From an uncultured Oscillospiraceae bacterium (lineage in GTDB: Bacteria; Bacillota; Clostridia; Oscillospirales; Acutalibacteraceae), in contig CAUDCW010000001.1 in assembly GCA_958448165.1 (NCBI GenBank), positions 248,001 to 312,000 on the forward strand: a stretch of 64,000 bases of DNA, written 5' to 3'. A model generated the notes under the pieces. It saw only the letters and a program-made list of their open reading frames with translations. It made no database searches and was not told where the DNA came from. Within the stretch, counting starts at the first letter, position 1. Each line of letters begins with the position of its first letter. This document shows positions 1 to 8,837 of this stretch, one piece after another. Both the position numbers and the translations under genes were made by a program.

Positions 1-151
1 TCGGTGTTCGCAAATCCTTAAGCTCTCCGTTTATCTTACATACGCAGGCGCTCTTGAAGAATCCGCCGCCCATACTTTTTACAACGTCTGCAACGGTTGT
101 GCCGTTTTCAACTTCCTTAACACTGCCGTTTGATAATTTTACGTTTACCAT
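1..151 (-). CDS. thrS: Threonyl-tRNA synthetase, N-terminal fragment (TGS domain), cut by window edge
   Basis: The first 50 codons read from an ATG at 151 back to base 1. They give a TGS-type beta-grasp start (MVNVKLSNGSVKEVENGTTV, later NGELKDLRTP) as in bacterial ThrRS, which charges tRNA-Thr. The ribosome site AAGGAAGAG precedes the ATG. The editing and catalytic domains lie outside the window. A T-box leader with a terminator directly upstream independently supports an aminoacyl-tRNA synthetase. Identity is confident even though only the TGS part is visible. Confidence 0.88.
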   Translation of the reverse strand, partial: MVNVKLSNGSVKEVENGTTVADVVKSMGGGFFKSACVCKINGELKDLRTP

Positions 152-171
152 TTCTATCTCTTCCTTTCAAA

Positions 172-410
172 AAATAAAAGCCCCGTCCCAAAATGGGACG
201 GAGCAAAATGCCCGTGGTTCCACCCAAATTCAGCAGATAACCTGCCCTCAAAGCCTTTAACGGAGCTGCCCGTCACGCCTTATTTCGGCGTGCTGCTCAA
301 GGGTGGTGTGGAAAGCTCGTGCAACGGTGCGCCTTTCAGCCGGTGAGCGCACTCTCTGGACCTGCAACCTGAAAATTCCCGTCCCTGTCATCGCTTTTAT
401 TGGTTGTGTT
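172..410 (-). promoter_or_regulatory. T-box riboswitch leader of thrS with terminator hairpin
   Basis: Read on the minus strand, the leader has a Stem I-like part with CCAGAGAG and GGCTG...AAAGG (about 320-365) and the T-box core GGGTGGAACCACGGGC (about 210-226). A terminator stem CCGTCCCATTTTGGGACGG (182-200) runs into a T-rich stretch just before the thrS ribosome site. These are hallmarks of tRNA-sensing T-box leaders in Firmicutes, where uncharged tRNA stabilises the antiterminator. I did not assign the specifier codon; ACN for threonine is expected. Confidence 0.9.
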
Positions 411-414
411 TATT

Positions 415-443
415 ATGCTATCACTCTTTTAATTGATTGTCAA
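415..443 (-). promoter_or_regulatory. Promoter of thrS T-box leader
   Basis: Minus-strand -35 box TTGACA (438-443) and -10-like TAGCAT (415-420) are separated by 17 bp, just upstream of the T-box leader. The -35 is perfect; the -10 matches four of six bases. Confidence 0.6.
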
Positions 444-464
444 GCACTTTTTATCGGCTGATAA

Positions 465-1676
465 TTATTCTTCGTTGCCTGTCAGCTCGCTTATCAGCCT
501 GTTAATACTGTCAAGATCAATGTCGTCAAGCTCGTCATATGAACTGTCGCCCGACGGTGTATCGTCTGCCTGCTCCGGTGAAGCTTCCTTTTCCTGCGGC
601 ACTTCGTCGGGCTGTTCCTCCTGCGGTACTGCGGCGGTATCTTCCTGTGCACTGTCATCGAAAGATGCTCCGGAATACTTTTCATACACCTCGTCCTTAT
701 ACCTTTCAAGCTCCTCAGCCGACGTGCCTGTTGAATACTCATCAACGCTCATCATTGTTTCTTCAGCCTGCTGCATAATCGGGTCATCGCTCAGGTGAAT
801 CAGCGAGTCGGGATCAACATTCTCCTCAAACTCAACAAGCGGCTCCTGAAACTTATTCCTGTCGATTCCTGCCTCCTCATACTCCTTGTCGGAACGCTCA
901 CAGGCACCGCGTGACATCTCGATAAGGAAAAACAGAGCAAACAGCGACAGTGCAAAAAACTCATATGCTCTGACATTGTCAATAAAGCTGAAGCTGCCGT
1001 TCTTTATCTGCCATATCGTGTGAGAAAGCGTGTATGCCGTACTGACAAGTATCGCAGGCATACCGTAAACAAAGCAGGCCTTGACAGCGTGTCTGCCCTT
1101 GAGGTTGATATACACCATAGAACAGTTGAAAAGGAAAAGCGTCATTAGCACCATATAAACAAGGTCTGTCATATCACGCGATTCGGACGCAACCGTGGTA
1201 AAGCTGAGGAATGTAAGAAATGTTCTCGCAAAGCCCCACAGTGCAGGCACAATCATAAAGCCAGACATATCCTTAGCCTTGTTGTTGCCCGAAAGCGACG
1301 ATATACCCAAAACGATAATTGCAACACCGCCGATAACGGACATCAGCGCATCGACAATAATGCTTAAGTCAACCCGGCTCATAACAGAGGTCACGGCGTC
1401 GGCAAACAAAAATGCGCCCGATATGATTGCAAATATTCCGGCAGGAACATTCTTTTTTATAGAGTAATAGGCAGATGTTCTGCGGTCAAGCTTAGACATA
1501 ACGGCAAGCACCAGAATCATCACGATAACAATGGCTGCAAAGCCGTGGGTAATTGAACCGCCGCTCATAAGACCGACATCGGCGCCCTTTGAATCAAACA
1601 TCGCCTGATAAACTCTCAGCAGCACTCCGCCGACAAAAAGCGGAATAAACGGTATCCACATCAATTTTGTTTTCAA
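465..1676 (-). CDS. Eight-helix membrane protein with long acidic cytosolic tail, unknown function
   Basis: About 403 residues from a TTG at 1676. The open frame extends to a GTG at 1700, but the ribosome site AAGGGAG lies inside that extension and is well spaced for the TTG. Roughly eight hydrophobic helices fill residues 1-265. The last 130 residues are strongly acidic and rich in Glu, Pro and Ser, with no recognisable motif. It has its own promoter and is divergent from the SpoIID-like gene. I do not recognise a family; a membrane protein with a disordered tail is all that can be supported. Confidence 0.75.
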   Translation of the reverse strand: MKTKLMWIPFIPLFVGGVLLRVYQAMFDSKGADVGLMSGGSITHGFAAIVIVMILVLAVMSKLDRRTSAYYSIKKNVPAGIFAIISGAFLFADAVTSVMSRVDLSIIVDALMSVIGGVAIIVLGISSLSGNNKAKDMSGFMIVPALWGFARTFLTFLSFTTVASESRDMTDLVYMVLMTLFLFNCSMVYINLKGRHAVKACFVYGMPAILVSTAYTLSHTIWQIKNGSFSFIDNVRAYEFFALSLFALFFLIEMSRGACERSDKEYEEAGIDRNKFQEPLVEFEENVDPDSLIHLSDDPIMQQAEETMMSVDEYSTGTSAEELERYKDEVYEKYSGASFDDSAQEDTAAVPQEEQPDEVPQEKEASPEQADDTPSGDSSYDELDDIDLDSINRLISELTGNEE

Positions 1677-1794
1677 AAATAGCACTCCCTTAAAATTCAC
1701 CGCTGCGGTAATAATTATTTTTTCGATAAATATAATCTAATATAATGCTTACCGAACAAACGGCAGCACGTCTGTAATTTACTATACGTTTTAT

Positions 1795-1823
1795 ATTCTA
1801 ATTCAAAATGCGTCCAATGTCAA
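1795..1823 (-). promoter_or_regulatory. Promoter of the acidic-tail membrane protein gene
   Basis: Minus-strand TTGACA (1818-1823), a 17-bp spacer and TAGAAT (1795-1800). This predicts transcription starting near 1788 and a leader of about 110 nt. Confidence 0.6.
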
Positions 1824-1837
1824 CAAAATCCAAATAT

Positions 1838-1863
1838 GTGAACACGCAAATTAATTTGTTCAC
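1838..1863. promoter_or_regulatory. Inverted repeat GTGAACA-N12-TGTTCAC between divergent genes
   Basis: Perfect 7-bp arms (1838-1844 and 1857-1863) lie in the divergent intergenic region, 77 bp before the SpoIID-like start. It is operator-like, but no regulator is known for it. A further hairpin GCCTGCT-GCAAG-AGCAGGC (about 1891-1909) lies between it and the gene. Confidence 0.4.
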
Positions 1864-1940
1864 CTTTCAGAATCATTAACCGCCTGCTGCAAGAGCAGGC
1901 TTTTGCGAACAAAACAAACAAATAAATTCAAGGGATGAAT

Positions 1941-2951
1941 ATGAAAAAGGTTATATTCGGAATAATTCTTCTTTTCGCCTTAATGGCAGCAATACCCGCA
2001 ATGGTCAGCATACCCAAGGCTGATCTTTCCGCCGTTTTTGCAAGCTCCGCCGACAAAAACTCAGACATCTCGGACACTTCTTCCGCAAAAGAAAAGGCGG
2101 CAGAAAAACAACAAGACACTAAAGACAGCGACAGCTTCCTGCTCTTAGAGGAAAACGGCGACAAAACCGCTTATTCTAAAAAAGAAATGCTCAGCGGCGC
2201 AATTGCCGCAAAAATGCCGCAGGCTTACAGTGAAGAAAGCGCAAAAGCACTTGCCGCAGCGCTTTATTCACAGCTTTGCTATATGAAAGATAACCGAAAA
2301 ACAACCAAGCTTCAGGGCGCTGACCTTGCAAAAAAGGACGGCGGAATATGCAGCTTTCTTACAAAGCAGGAGGCTTGTGAAAGGTACGGCGGAGATTTTT
2401 ATGAAAAGTGTGAGCAGTATGCCGAATTTGCGATAAAAACAAGCGTTACAAAGGACAGAAAAAGAATTAACGCCCTTGTGTTCGGCTCCTGCGGCGGCAG
2501 TACGGAATCGGCAGCCGAGCTTTATCCCGATAAAGCTTTGCCATACTGTCAAAGCGTGTCAAGCCCATGGGATATATACGGTAATATAAACTCCGAAAAG
2601 GAAATAACAGACGAATCGGCAAAAAAAATCCTGTCCGAAAAATTCAACATCACAGAATTCCCCGACGATATATCAGATTATATAAAAATCAAAAGCACCG
2701 CCCAAAACGGAACGGTGCTGAATGTTGAAGTGTGCGGTAAAAACGCAAGCGGAATTGATATTATGAACTCATTCTCGCTGAAAAGTCCTTGCTTTGAAAC
2801 AGAATGTGACGAAAACAAAATTCGCTTTAAGGTGGTCGGAGATGGCATCCCCGTCGGAATGAGCATCACCGGCGCCGAAGGAATGGCAAAGCAGGGTGCC
2901 GAATGGAGCGAAATTTTGTCGCATTATTTCATCGGCTGCGAAATCAAGTAA
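1941..2951 (+). CDS. spoIID: SpoIID/LytB-type sporulation peptidoglycan protein, catalytically divergent
   Basis: 336 residues. ATG 1941 is chosen because the ribosome site AAGGGA overlaps the alternative ATG at 1935. An N-terminal signal anchor (about 1-26) is followed by a Ser/Asp-rich linker and the SpoIID fold: MLSGAIAAKMP with ALAAALYSQL (about 83-105), SCGGSTESAAELYP, PYCQSVSSPWD, and near the C-terminus VGMSITGAEGMAKQGAEWSEIL. SpoIID is the lytic transglycosylase of the DMP engulfment complex. The usual acidic residue in the ASEMP motif is Lys91 here, so enzyme activity is doubtful. It may be a SpoIID paralogue rather than the main copy. Confidence 0.8.
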   Translation: MKKVIFGIILLFALMAAIPAMVSIPKADLSAVFASSADKNSDISDTSSAKEKAAEKQQDTKDSDSFLLLEENGDKTAYSKKEMLSGAIAAKMPQAYSEESAKALAAALYSQLCYMKDNRKTTKLQGADLAKKDGGICSFLTKQEACERYGGDFYEKCEQYAEFAIKTSVTKDRKRINALVFGSCGGSTESAAELYPDKALPYCQSVSSPWDIYGNINSEKEITDESAKKILSEKFNITEFPDDISDYIKIKSTAQNGTVLNVEVCGKNASGIDIMNSFSLKSPCFETECDENKIRFKVVGDGIPVGMSITGAEGMAKQGAEWSEILSHYFIGCEIK

Positions 2952-3004
2952 AAACATCAGAAATGTTATCCTGCAAATTGCTTTTATATTTTCAGATTCG
3001 TTTT

Positions 3005-3811
3005 TTAAGAAACAAAGCGTTCAATAGCGTAAGCCACACCATCGTTGTCGTTTGACAGCGTAACAAAATCTGCCGCCGCCTTTATCTCATCCTGAGCATT
3101 TCCCATTGCAACGCCAAGTCCTGCGTATTTTATCATCGTCAAATCGTTGTAGCCGTCGCCGCAAGCCATACATTCCTCTCTTTTACAGCCAAGGCTTTTA
3201 AGCAGAATGTCAATTGAACGGGCTTTATCAACGCCGAGCGGAACAAGCTCAAGGAAGAACTCCTCCGAGCGGTACACATCAAGCTTGCCCTCGTACTTCT
3301 TCTTAAGGATTTTTTCAAGCTTGATAATATCCTCAGGCTCGCCCGACAAAAGGCACTTGTTGACCTTGAAATCAACATATGAAGCAAAATCGTCAACAAA
3401 ATTCGTTTCAAGCCCGATAATATCAGCCTCTACCCCTGAGTATTTATTGATATTGCCGCTTGAAACAATAGTGTCATTCTCGTATGTGTTTATCGTAACC
3501 CTGTAATCCTTTATAATTTCGCAGATTTCAGGCAGGCACTCGTTTGGGAAGCACTTGTTGTAAACAATTTCACCGTTGTTTACCCTTGTTATTCTTCCGC
3601 CGTTGAAGGACAGAATATATCCGTCTCTTTTGTCAAAGCCAAGCTTTTTAGCATACGGCAGCACTCCCTGCGGCGGTCTACCGCTGGCTATAACAATAAT
3701 CTTGCCCTCGTCCTGCATTTTTGTCAGCACATCAAAGGTCTTTTTCGTAATTTCCTTTTTTGAATTCACAAGAGTTCCGTCAATGTCAAGAACAATTACC
3801 TTATAGCTCAT
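3005..3811 (-). CDS. Cof-type HAD-superfamily phosphatase (HAD-IIB)
   Basis: 268 residues from ATG 3811; a GTG at 3820 overlaps the ribosome site and is less likely. HAD motif I is DIDGTL with both aspartates near residue 10, motif II is in VIASGRPP, the catalytic Lys is in the SxxKxRSID part, and motif IV is GDGYNDLTMI. The cap is type C2B, as in the Cof/YbiV/YkrA group that dephosphorylates sugar phosphates or cofactors. The substrate cannot be told from sequence. It stands alone with its own promoter. Confidence 0.88.
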   Translation of the reverse strand: MSYKVIVLDIDGTLVNSKKEITKKTFDVLTKMQDEGKIIVIASGRPPQGVLPYAKKLGFDKRDGYILSFNGGRITRVNNGEIVYNKCFPNECLPEICEIIKDYRVTINTYENDTIVSSGNINKYSGVEADIIGLETNFVDDFASYVDFKVNKCLLSGEPEDIIKLEKILKKKYEGKLDVYRSEEFFLELVPLGVDKARSIDILLKSLGCKREECMACGDGYNDLTMIKYAGLGVAMGNAQDEIKAAADFVTLSNDNDGVAYAIERFVS

Positions 3812-3871
3812 AAAACACACCTGTCCTTTATATTTTTCCCCAATACAAACCGCTCCTGCGACTTTGACTAT

Positions 3872-3900
3872 AATATATTTCCTTAAATTAAAATTGTCAA
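3872..3900 (-). promoter_or_regulatory. Promoter of the Cof-type phosphatase gene
   Basis: Minus-strand TTGACA (3895-3900), a 17-bp spacer and TATATT (3872-3877), about 60 bp before the start codon. Confidence 0.65.
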
Positions 3901-3995
3901 TAGTTTCACAAGCTCCTGAAAAAAGTTTGGATTTGTGTATTGTTTTGACAAATACAGTCGTTTGATTTTGTTGAATTAATCTATATAAACATAAA

Positions 3996-4025
3996 AAACG
4001 CTTGTCATTTTCTGACAGGCGTTTT
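3996..4025 (-). terminator. Terminator after rlmH
   Basis: The stem AAAACGCCTGTCA / TGACAAGCGTTTT, read on the minus strand, is followed by more T. It lies 20 bp after the rlmH stop. Confidence 0.8.
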
Positions 4026-4044
4026 ATCGCATAAGCAAAAACAC

Positions 4045-4527
4045 TTATTTATGATATTTTCCTCCGCTTGAAATCTGAAAGGCTCTGTAAAGCTGCTCCA
4101 GCACCATAATCCTTGCAAGCTGGTGGGGAAAAGTCATTTTTGACATTGACAGTCTGAGCCTTGATTTTGCCTTGATTGCATCACAAAGGCCATAGGAGCC
4201 GCCGATAACAAAAGCAATGCTGCTTATGCCCGAAACCGCTGTTTTATCAATAAAATCGGCAAGCTCAGGTGAAGAAAGCTGCTGCCCCTCGATGCACATT
4301 GTAACAATGGCGTCGCATTTTTCAGCCCTTTGCAAAAGGCGTTTTCCCTCTTCCTCTATAACACGGTTGATTTCGCTTTGCGACGGGTTGTCGCCTATTC
4401 TTTCCTCCGGAAGCTCGACTATCTCAAGCCTGCAAAAAGCGCCGAGACGCTTTGCGTATTCGCCGCAAGCGTCCTTGAGGTATTTCTCCTTTAGTTTTCC
4501 TATGCACAAAAGCTTTATCGCTAACAT
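4045..4527 (-). CDS. rlmH: 23S rRNA (pseudouridine1915-N3)-methyltransferase RlmH
   Basis: 160 residues, the usual family length. Visible SPOUT features are the start IKLLCIGKLKEKYL, the glycine-rich SAM-knot segment FVIGGSYGLCDAI (about 105-118), and the C-terminal MTFPHQLARIMVLEQLYRAF...GGKYHK. RlmH methylates a pseudouridine in helix 69 of 23S rRNA on 70S ribosomes. It sits just downstream of a WalJ-type hydrolase gene, as in the B. subtilis walJ-htrC-rlmH neighbourhood, but without htrC. Confidence 0.96.
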   Translation of the reverse strand: MLAIKLLCIGKLKEKYLKDACGEYAKRLGAFCRLEIVELPEERIGDNPSQSEINRVIEEEGKRLLQRAEKCDAIVTMCIEGQQLSSPELADFIDKTAVSGISSIAFVIGGSYGLCDAIKAKSRLRLSMSKMTFPHQLARIMVLEQLYRAFQISSGGKYHK

Positions 4528-4534
4528 TTTTCAC

Positions 4535-5326
4535 CTACAATATTACGCTTTCTCCGCAGGTTTCCGGCGGTGCAACCATAAGCGTAAAATCCTTATTTCT
4601 CTTCATTCCGTTCTGAACAAGCTCATATACTGCCGAATTTTCGGCTATCAAAGGCATATTGTTCTCACGGCTCAAATGGGCAAGAATAAACCTTGTTGTG
4701 CCGCTTTCGACAAGCTGCGGCAAAAGCTTGGAGCAGGTGTCGTTTGACAGATGTCCCCGGTCAGACAAAATCCTGCGCTTTAACGGATAAGGATAAGTGC
4801 CGTTCATCAGCATACCTACATCGTGGTTAGATTCAATCACAGCCGCCGTACAGCCTGTTATCGCCTGAAGCATTTCATCGGTAACATAGCCTGTGTCTGT
4901 GGCAAGGGCAATTTTTGTGCCGTCCGACATTGCAACGGTGTAGCCGACGCCGCCGGCGCAGTCGTGCGAGGTTTCAAACGGACGTACAAGCATATTGTCA
5001 ACCGCTATTCCACGGCTGTCTATTTCATTAATATCCACCTTTTCGTTAACTACCCCGGCTCTTTCAAGCGCTCCTATTGTTGCGCCTGACGCATAAACCT
5101 TGATTTTATGGCGTGACGAAAAAACACGCAGTCCCTGAACATGGTCGGTATGCTCGTGTGTTACAAATATCGCACGGATAGACGAAATATCAATGCTGTT
5201 TGCAGCAAGTGCATTCTCAAGCTGTTTTGCACTGCGGCCTGCGTCTATCAGTATTCCGTTGCCTGCTGCACTTATGTAATAGCTGTTCCCTCGGCTTCCG
5301 CTGAAAAGCGGACAAATCTTCGCCAT
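4535..5326 (-). CDS. walJ: MBL-fold metallohydrolase, WalJ/YycJ type
   Basis: 263 residues from ATG 5326, preceded by GGGGTG. Motifs are the start MAKICPLFSGSRGNSYYI, ILIDAGRSAKQL, and the metallo-beta-lactamase signature THEHTDH (about 58-64), with further metal ligands in the ETSHDCAGG, ATDTG and ESNHD segments. YycJ/WalJ proteins are RNase Z-like MBL enzymes linked to cell-wall control and DNA repair timing. The 7-bp gap to rlmH implies co-transcription and supports the WalJ assignment. Confidence 0.9.
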   Translation of the reverse strand: MAKICPLFSGSRGNSYYISAAGNGILIDAGRSAKQLENALAANSIDISSIRAIFVTHEHTDHVQGLRVFSSRHKIKVYASGATIGALERAGVVNEKVDINEIDSRGIAVDNMLVRPFETSHDCAGGVGYTVAMSDGTKIALATDTGYVTDEMLQAITGCTAAVIESNHDVGMLMNGTYPYPLKRRILSDRGHLSNDTCSKLLPQLVESGTTRFILAHLSRENNMPLIAENSAVYELVQNGMKRNKDFTLMVAPPETCGESVIL

Positions 5327-5465
5327 TTTTTCACCCCATATAATCTGCTTCTTATCCGAAAGCACGGAACATCAGCCTGCTTCTGCACCGTCGGCGATTA
5401 AAACATTTTTAGCTTAACCGCATATTCTGTCAGAAACAGGCATTTTCCGCCTGATACTTCCTAAT

Positions 5466-5519
5466 AAAAAAGCCGCAGCAAACACCGGATTTTTCCGATT
5501 GGCTATTTGCCGCAGCCGT
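5466..5519 (-). terminator. Terminator after murA
   Basis: Long stem CGGCTGCGGCAAA / TTTGCTGCGGCT with an inner hairpin, followed by TTTTTTA on the minus strand. Confidence 0.85.
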
Positions 5520-5540
5520 TATTTTACCGCATAAAATCAA

Positions 5541-6824
5541 TTATGCTATAACCACCTGTGTTGTGGTTGTTGTTCTTTTTTTTACAATATCTGCGCCCAG
5601 CCCCTGAAGCTTCTCGACGATATTTTCATAGCCGCGCTCAACATAGCCGATGTTCTCGACCTCTGTTGTGCCTCTTGCGCAAAGTCCTGCAATAAGCATC
5701 GCAGCACCGGCTCTTAAATCGGTAGCCTTAACCGGAGCAGCCTCAAGATGGTCAACGCCCTCAATGAATGCACGCTTGCCCTCGACGGTTATCTTAGCAC
5801 CGAGCCTTGCAAGCTCCGACACATACTGAAAGCGGTTTTCCCACACATTTTCATTTACAATGCTTATCCCCTGCGCTGTTGTGAGCAGTGCCGCAAACTG
5901 CGGCTGCATATCGGTCGGGAAGCCCGGATGAGGCATTGTCTTGATAGTGCATTTTTTGAGTCTGCCATCGCTGATTATTCTTACAGCCTCGTCATATTCC
6001 TCAACGGTTACGCCGATTTCGCGCAGCTTTGCCGTTATAACCTCAAGGTGCTTTGGAATAACATTGCTTACAACAACGTTTCCGCCTGTTGCCGCTGCCG
6101 CAACCATATATGTTCCGGCCTCTATCTGGTCGGGAATAATAGAATATGTCGTTCCGTGCAGTGCCTTGACGCCTCTGATTTTTATTGTATCTGTACCTGC
6201 ACCCTTTATGTTTGCGCCCATAGAGTTCAGAAAGTTTGCCAGATCGACAATATGCGGCTCTTTTGCGGCATTTTCTATTTCAGTCAGGCCCTCTGCCTTA
6301 ACTGCCGCAAGCATAGCGTTCATCGTTGCGCCGACCGAAACAACATCAAGATAAACGCTGTTGCCGACAAGCTTGTCTGCGCTTACGCTGATAACTCCGT
6401 TTTTCAGCGTGTGCTTTGCACCGAGCGCTTCAAACGCTTTGAGATGCAGATCAATCGGACGAACGCCGAAATTGCATCCTCCGGGCATGGCAACCTCTGC
6501 CCTGCCGTATTTTCCAAGGAGCGCTCCCAAAAGGTAGTAAGACGCTCTCATTCCTTTAACCTGATCATAATTTGCAACGTGAGTAAATATTGTGGTCGGA
6601 TCTATCTCAAGGGTTGTCTTGTTCACATTTTTAACCGTTGCTCCCAGACCCTGCAAAATATTTGCGATAAGCGTAACATCGCTTATGTTGGGAACATTTT
6701 CAATCCTGCATGGAGAATCGGCAAGAACAACAGCCGGAATTATTGCAACTGCCGCATTTTTTGCGCCGCCTATCTTGACCTCGCCATACAGCTTTTTTCC
6801 GCCGTTAATCACATATTTGTCCAA
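5541..6824 (-). CDS. murA: UDP-N-acetylglucosamine 1-carboxyvinyltransferase MurA
   Basis: 427 residues, a full-length EPT-family enzyme for the first committed step of peptidoglycan synthesis (PEP to UDP-GlcNAc). Visible motifs are the start GGKKLYGEVKIGGAKNAAV, the active-site loop PGGCNFGVRPIDLHL with the catalytic Cys near residue 117 (the fosfomycin target), HPGFPTDMQPQF, and DLRAGAAMLIAGL near the C-terminus. The ribosome site is TAGGAG. A MITE lies 68 bp upstream, so its promoter region has been disturbed or replaced. Whether a second murA copy exists cannot be seen here. Confidence 0.97.
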   Translation of the reverse strand: MDKYVINGGKKLYGEVKIGGAKNAAVAIIPAVVLADSPCRIENVPNISDVTLIANILQGLGATVKNVNKTTLEIDPTTIFTHVANYDQVKGMRASYYLLGALLGKYGRAEVAMPGGCNFGVRPIDLHLKAFEALGAKHTLKNGVISVSADKLVGNSVYLDVVSVGATMNAMLAAVKAEGLTEIENAAKEPHIVDLANFLNSMGANIKGAGTDTIKIRGVKALHGTTYSIIPDQIEAGTYMVAAAATGGNVVVSNVIPKHLEVITAKLREIGVTVEEYDEAVRIISDGRLKKCTIKTMPHPGFPTDMQPQFAALLTTAQGISIVNENVWENRFQYVSELARLGAKITVEGKRAFIEGVDHLEAAPVKATDLRAGAAMLIAGLCARGTTEVENIGYVERGYENIVEKLQGLGADIVKKRTTTTTQVVIA

Positions 6825-6891
6825 ATCGGAACACTCCTATTTATCATATTAACCATCTATCTGAAGCTTTATGTAAATATCAAATCTCTTG

Positions 6892-7051
6892 GTAAACACT
6901 GAACAAATCACGCTGAAAGCTGTTTGCACATCTTGCTTACATATTTCCCGTCAGCCTGACCAAAAAAATTCTCGTAACGCGTCAGCATTACTGCGGTTTA
7001 TTTGTCCAATCTGACGGCGCAATATGCACAAACGATTTAATCAGTGTTTCC
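6892..7051. mobile_element. IS5-like MITE, copy 1 (160 bp), upstream of murA
   Basis: Non-coding element with terminal inverted repeats GTAAACACTGAACAAATC and GATTTAATCAGTGTTTCC. It is bracketed by the 4-bp duplication CTTG (6888-6891 and 7052-7055). Its interior matches, in opposite orientation, the element at 16838-17007. The GGAARCACTGAATAAATC-type end resembles IS5-family ends, and YTNR 4-bp duplications fit that family. No transposase is present. Confidence 0.8.
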
Positions 7052-7055
7052 CTTG

Positions 7056-7307
7056 TTTTTTATAAAAGAATCAAATCACAAAAAACAAACACTTTATACA
7101 AAATCCTCTAATGTAAAATGATAATACAAACGTCAAACAATGTCAACATAATTCGGATTATACAAAAGCGATTTAACTATTTTGGTTATTTTTCTGACAT
7201 TTATCCGCAGTAAATATATTAAATTTGATTTTCAGGTATTAATCTTAACAAATCATCATACATATGTTGAATTTTTATTTTTTCAGCAATTTTCTTCACC
7301 TTAACCG
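7056..7307. other. Intergenic stretch between MITE copy 1 and yifB
   Basis: About 250 bp of AT-rich DNA following the MITE. I see no gene, convincing promoter or terminator in it; yifB ends convergently with nothing here. Confidence 0.5.
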
Positions 7308-8837
7308 TCAGCCGTTGCGCCAGTATTTTCTGTCAAGGTTCCTATATTGTATAGCCTCGGCTATATGGCTTGAATTTATAACCTCACAGCCGTCAAGGTC
7401 TGCTATCGTTCTTGACACCTTCAGCACCCTGTCATATGCCCTTGCCGAAAAGCCCATTTTTTCAAATGCTGTTTTAAGCAGCATTGACGCACGGTCGTCC
7501 ATAACACAGAACTGCTTTAGAGTTGAAGGAGTAAGACGGGCGTTGCAGCGCACATTCGTACCCGAATAACGCTGTCTTTGAAGCTGTCTTGCGGCATTGA
7601 CCCTCGCCTTTATTTCAGCCGAGCTTTCACCCTGTGTATCCGAATTAAGCTCATCATAATTTACCGCTGGAACCTCAACATGCAAATCAAGCCTGTCAAG
7701 CAGAGGTCCCGAAACCCTTGCAAGATACCTCTGAACCGCCCCCTTGGCGCAGGTACAGCTTCTTGTCGGATGACCGAAATATCCGCACGGGCAAGGGTTC
7801 ATCGCCGCCACCAGCATAACCGAGCAGGGATAAGAAAGCGAGCCGCTGACCCTTGATATAGTCACAACTCCATCCTCCAAAGGCTGACGCAGAACCTCAA
7901 GAGAACTGCGGTTGAACTCGGGCAATTCATCAAGGAACAGAACACCGTTGTGCGCCAGCGAAATTTCGCCCGGCTTCGGCACTGCACCGCCGCCCGAAAG
8001 ACCTGCCGCCGACACCGTGTGGTGCGGCGCGCGGAACGGTCTGTGCCTGACAAGCGGAGCACCCGGCGGCAGTACACCGGCGATTGAATGAATTTTTGTC
8101 GTTTCTATCATTTCTTCAAAGCTCATATCGGGCAGTATCGACGGCAGTCTTTTTGCAAGCATACTTTTTCCCGAACCGGGCGGACCGATAAGTAGAATGT
8201 TGTGTCCGCCTGCGGCGGCAACCTCCATCGCCCTTTTCGCTTCAAGCTGACCCCTGACCTGAGAAAAATCGGGATATTCGCTCAAATCCTCCTCCTGAGT
8301 CTGAACCGGCTTTGCAGGCGCGATTTCACACCGTCCGCTCAAATCATTATAAAGCTGAACAATATCGTCAACCGGTCTGACTTCAATACCGGACACAACA
8401 GCTCCCTCTGCACCGTTTTCGGCGGGAACATAAATGCGCTCAAAGCCGCACTGCCTTGCCTTTATCACCATCGGCAAAACTCCTCTCACGGCACGCAGCC
8501 TGCCGCTGAGCGAAAGCTCGCCGATAAAAGCATAGGACGGGTTCACGGGCATAAGCTGACCCGTTGCCTGCATAATTGCGACAAGAATCGGCAAGTCATA
8601 AAAAGGACCTTCCTTTTTTGTGTCGGCAGGTGCAAGGTTCACCGTTATTCTGCCGAGAGGAAAATCAAAGCCCATATTTTTCATCGACGCCCTCACCCTG
8701 TCACGCGATTCCTTGACCGCCGTATCCGGAAGTCCGACAATGTCAAATGCCGGCATACCGCCGGTTACGTCCGCCTCTACATCTATCACATATGCGTCCA
8801 GCCCGAAAAGCCCCATGCTTTTGCTCTGCACAACCAT
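7308..8837 (-). CDS. comM: YifB/ComM-family AAA+ ATPase (Mg-chelatase-like)
   Basis: 509 residues, full length. It has the N-terminal ChlI-like lobe (GLFGLDAYVIDVEADVTGGM, PAFDIVGLPDTAVKESRDRV), Walker A GPPGSGKSMLAKRLP (about 217-231), Walker B FLDELPEF (about 299-306), a Cys-rich insert CPCGYFGHPTRSCTC, and the C-terminal helical lid typical of YifB. ComM-type proteins are branch-migration helicases in natural transformation, though YifB is widespread in non-competent bacteria. It is a stand-alone gene, divergent from the sigma-factor gene. Confidence 0.93.
   Translation of the reverse strand: MVVQSKSMGLFGLDAYVIDVEADVTGGMPAFDIVGLPDTAVKESRDRVRASMKNMGFDFPLGRITVNLAPADTKKEGPFYDLPILVAIMQATGQLMPVNPSYAFIGELSLSGRLRAVRGVLPMVIKARQCGFERIYVPAENGAEGAVVSGIEVRPVDDIVQLYNDLSGRCEIAPAKPVQTQEEDLSEYPDFSQVRGQLEAKRAMEVAAAGGHNILLIGPPGSGKSMLAKRLPSILPDMSFEEMIETTKIHSIAGVLPPGAPLVRHRPFRAPHHTVSAAGLSGGGAVPKPGEISLAHNGVLFLDELPEFNRSSLEVLRQPLEDGVVTISRVSGSLSYPCSVMLVAAMNPCPCGYFGHPTRSCTCAKGAVQRYLARVSGPLLDRLDLHVEVPAVNYDELNSDTQGESSAEIKARVNAARQLQRQRYSGTNVRCNARLTPSTLKQFCVMDDRASMLLKTAFEKMGFSARAYDRVLKVSRTIADLDGCEVINSSHIAEAIQYRNLDRKYWRNG

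Noticed and set aside
5748..6902. 384-codon open frame on the plus strand across murA
   Set aside because: It is the antisense of a clearly conserved murA, Cys-rich and low in known motifs, with no ribosome site. The murA reading has all family motifs.
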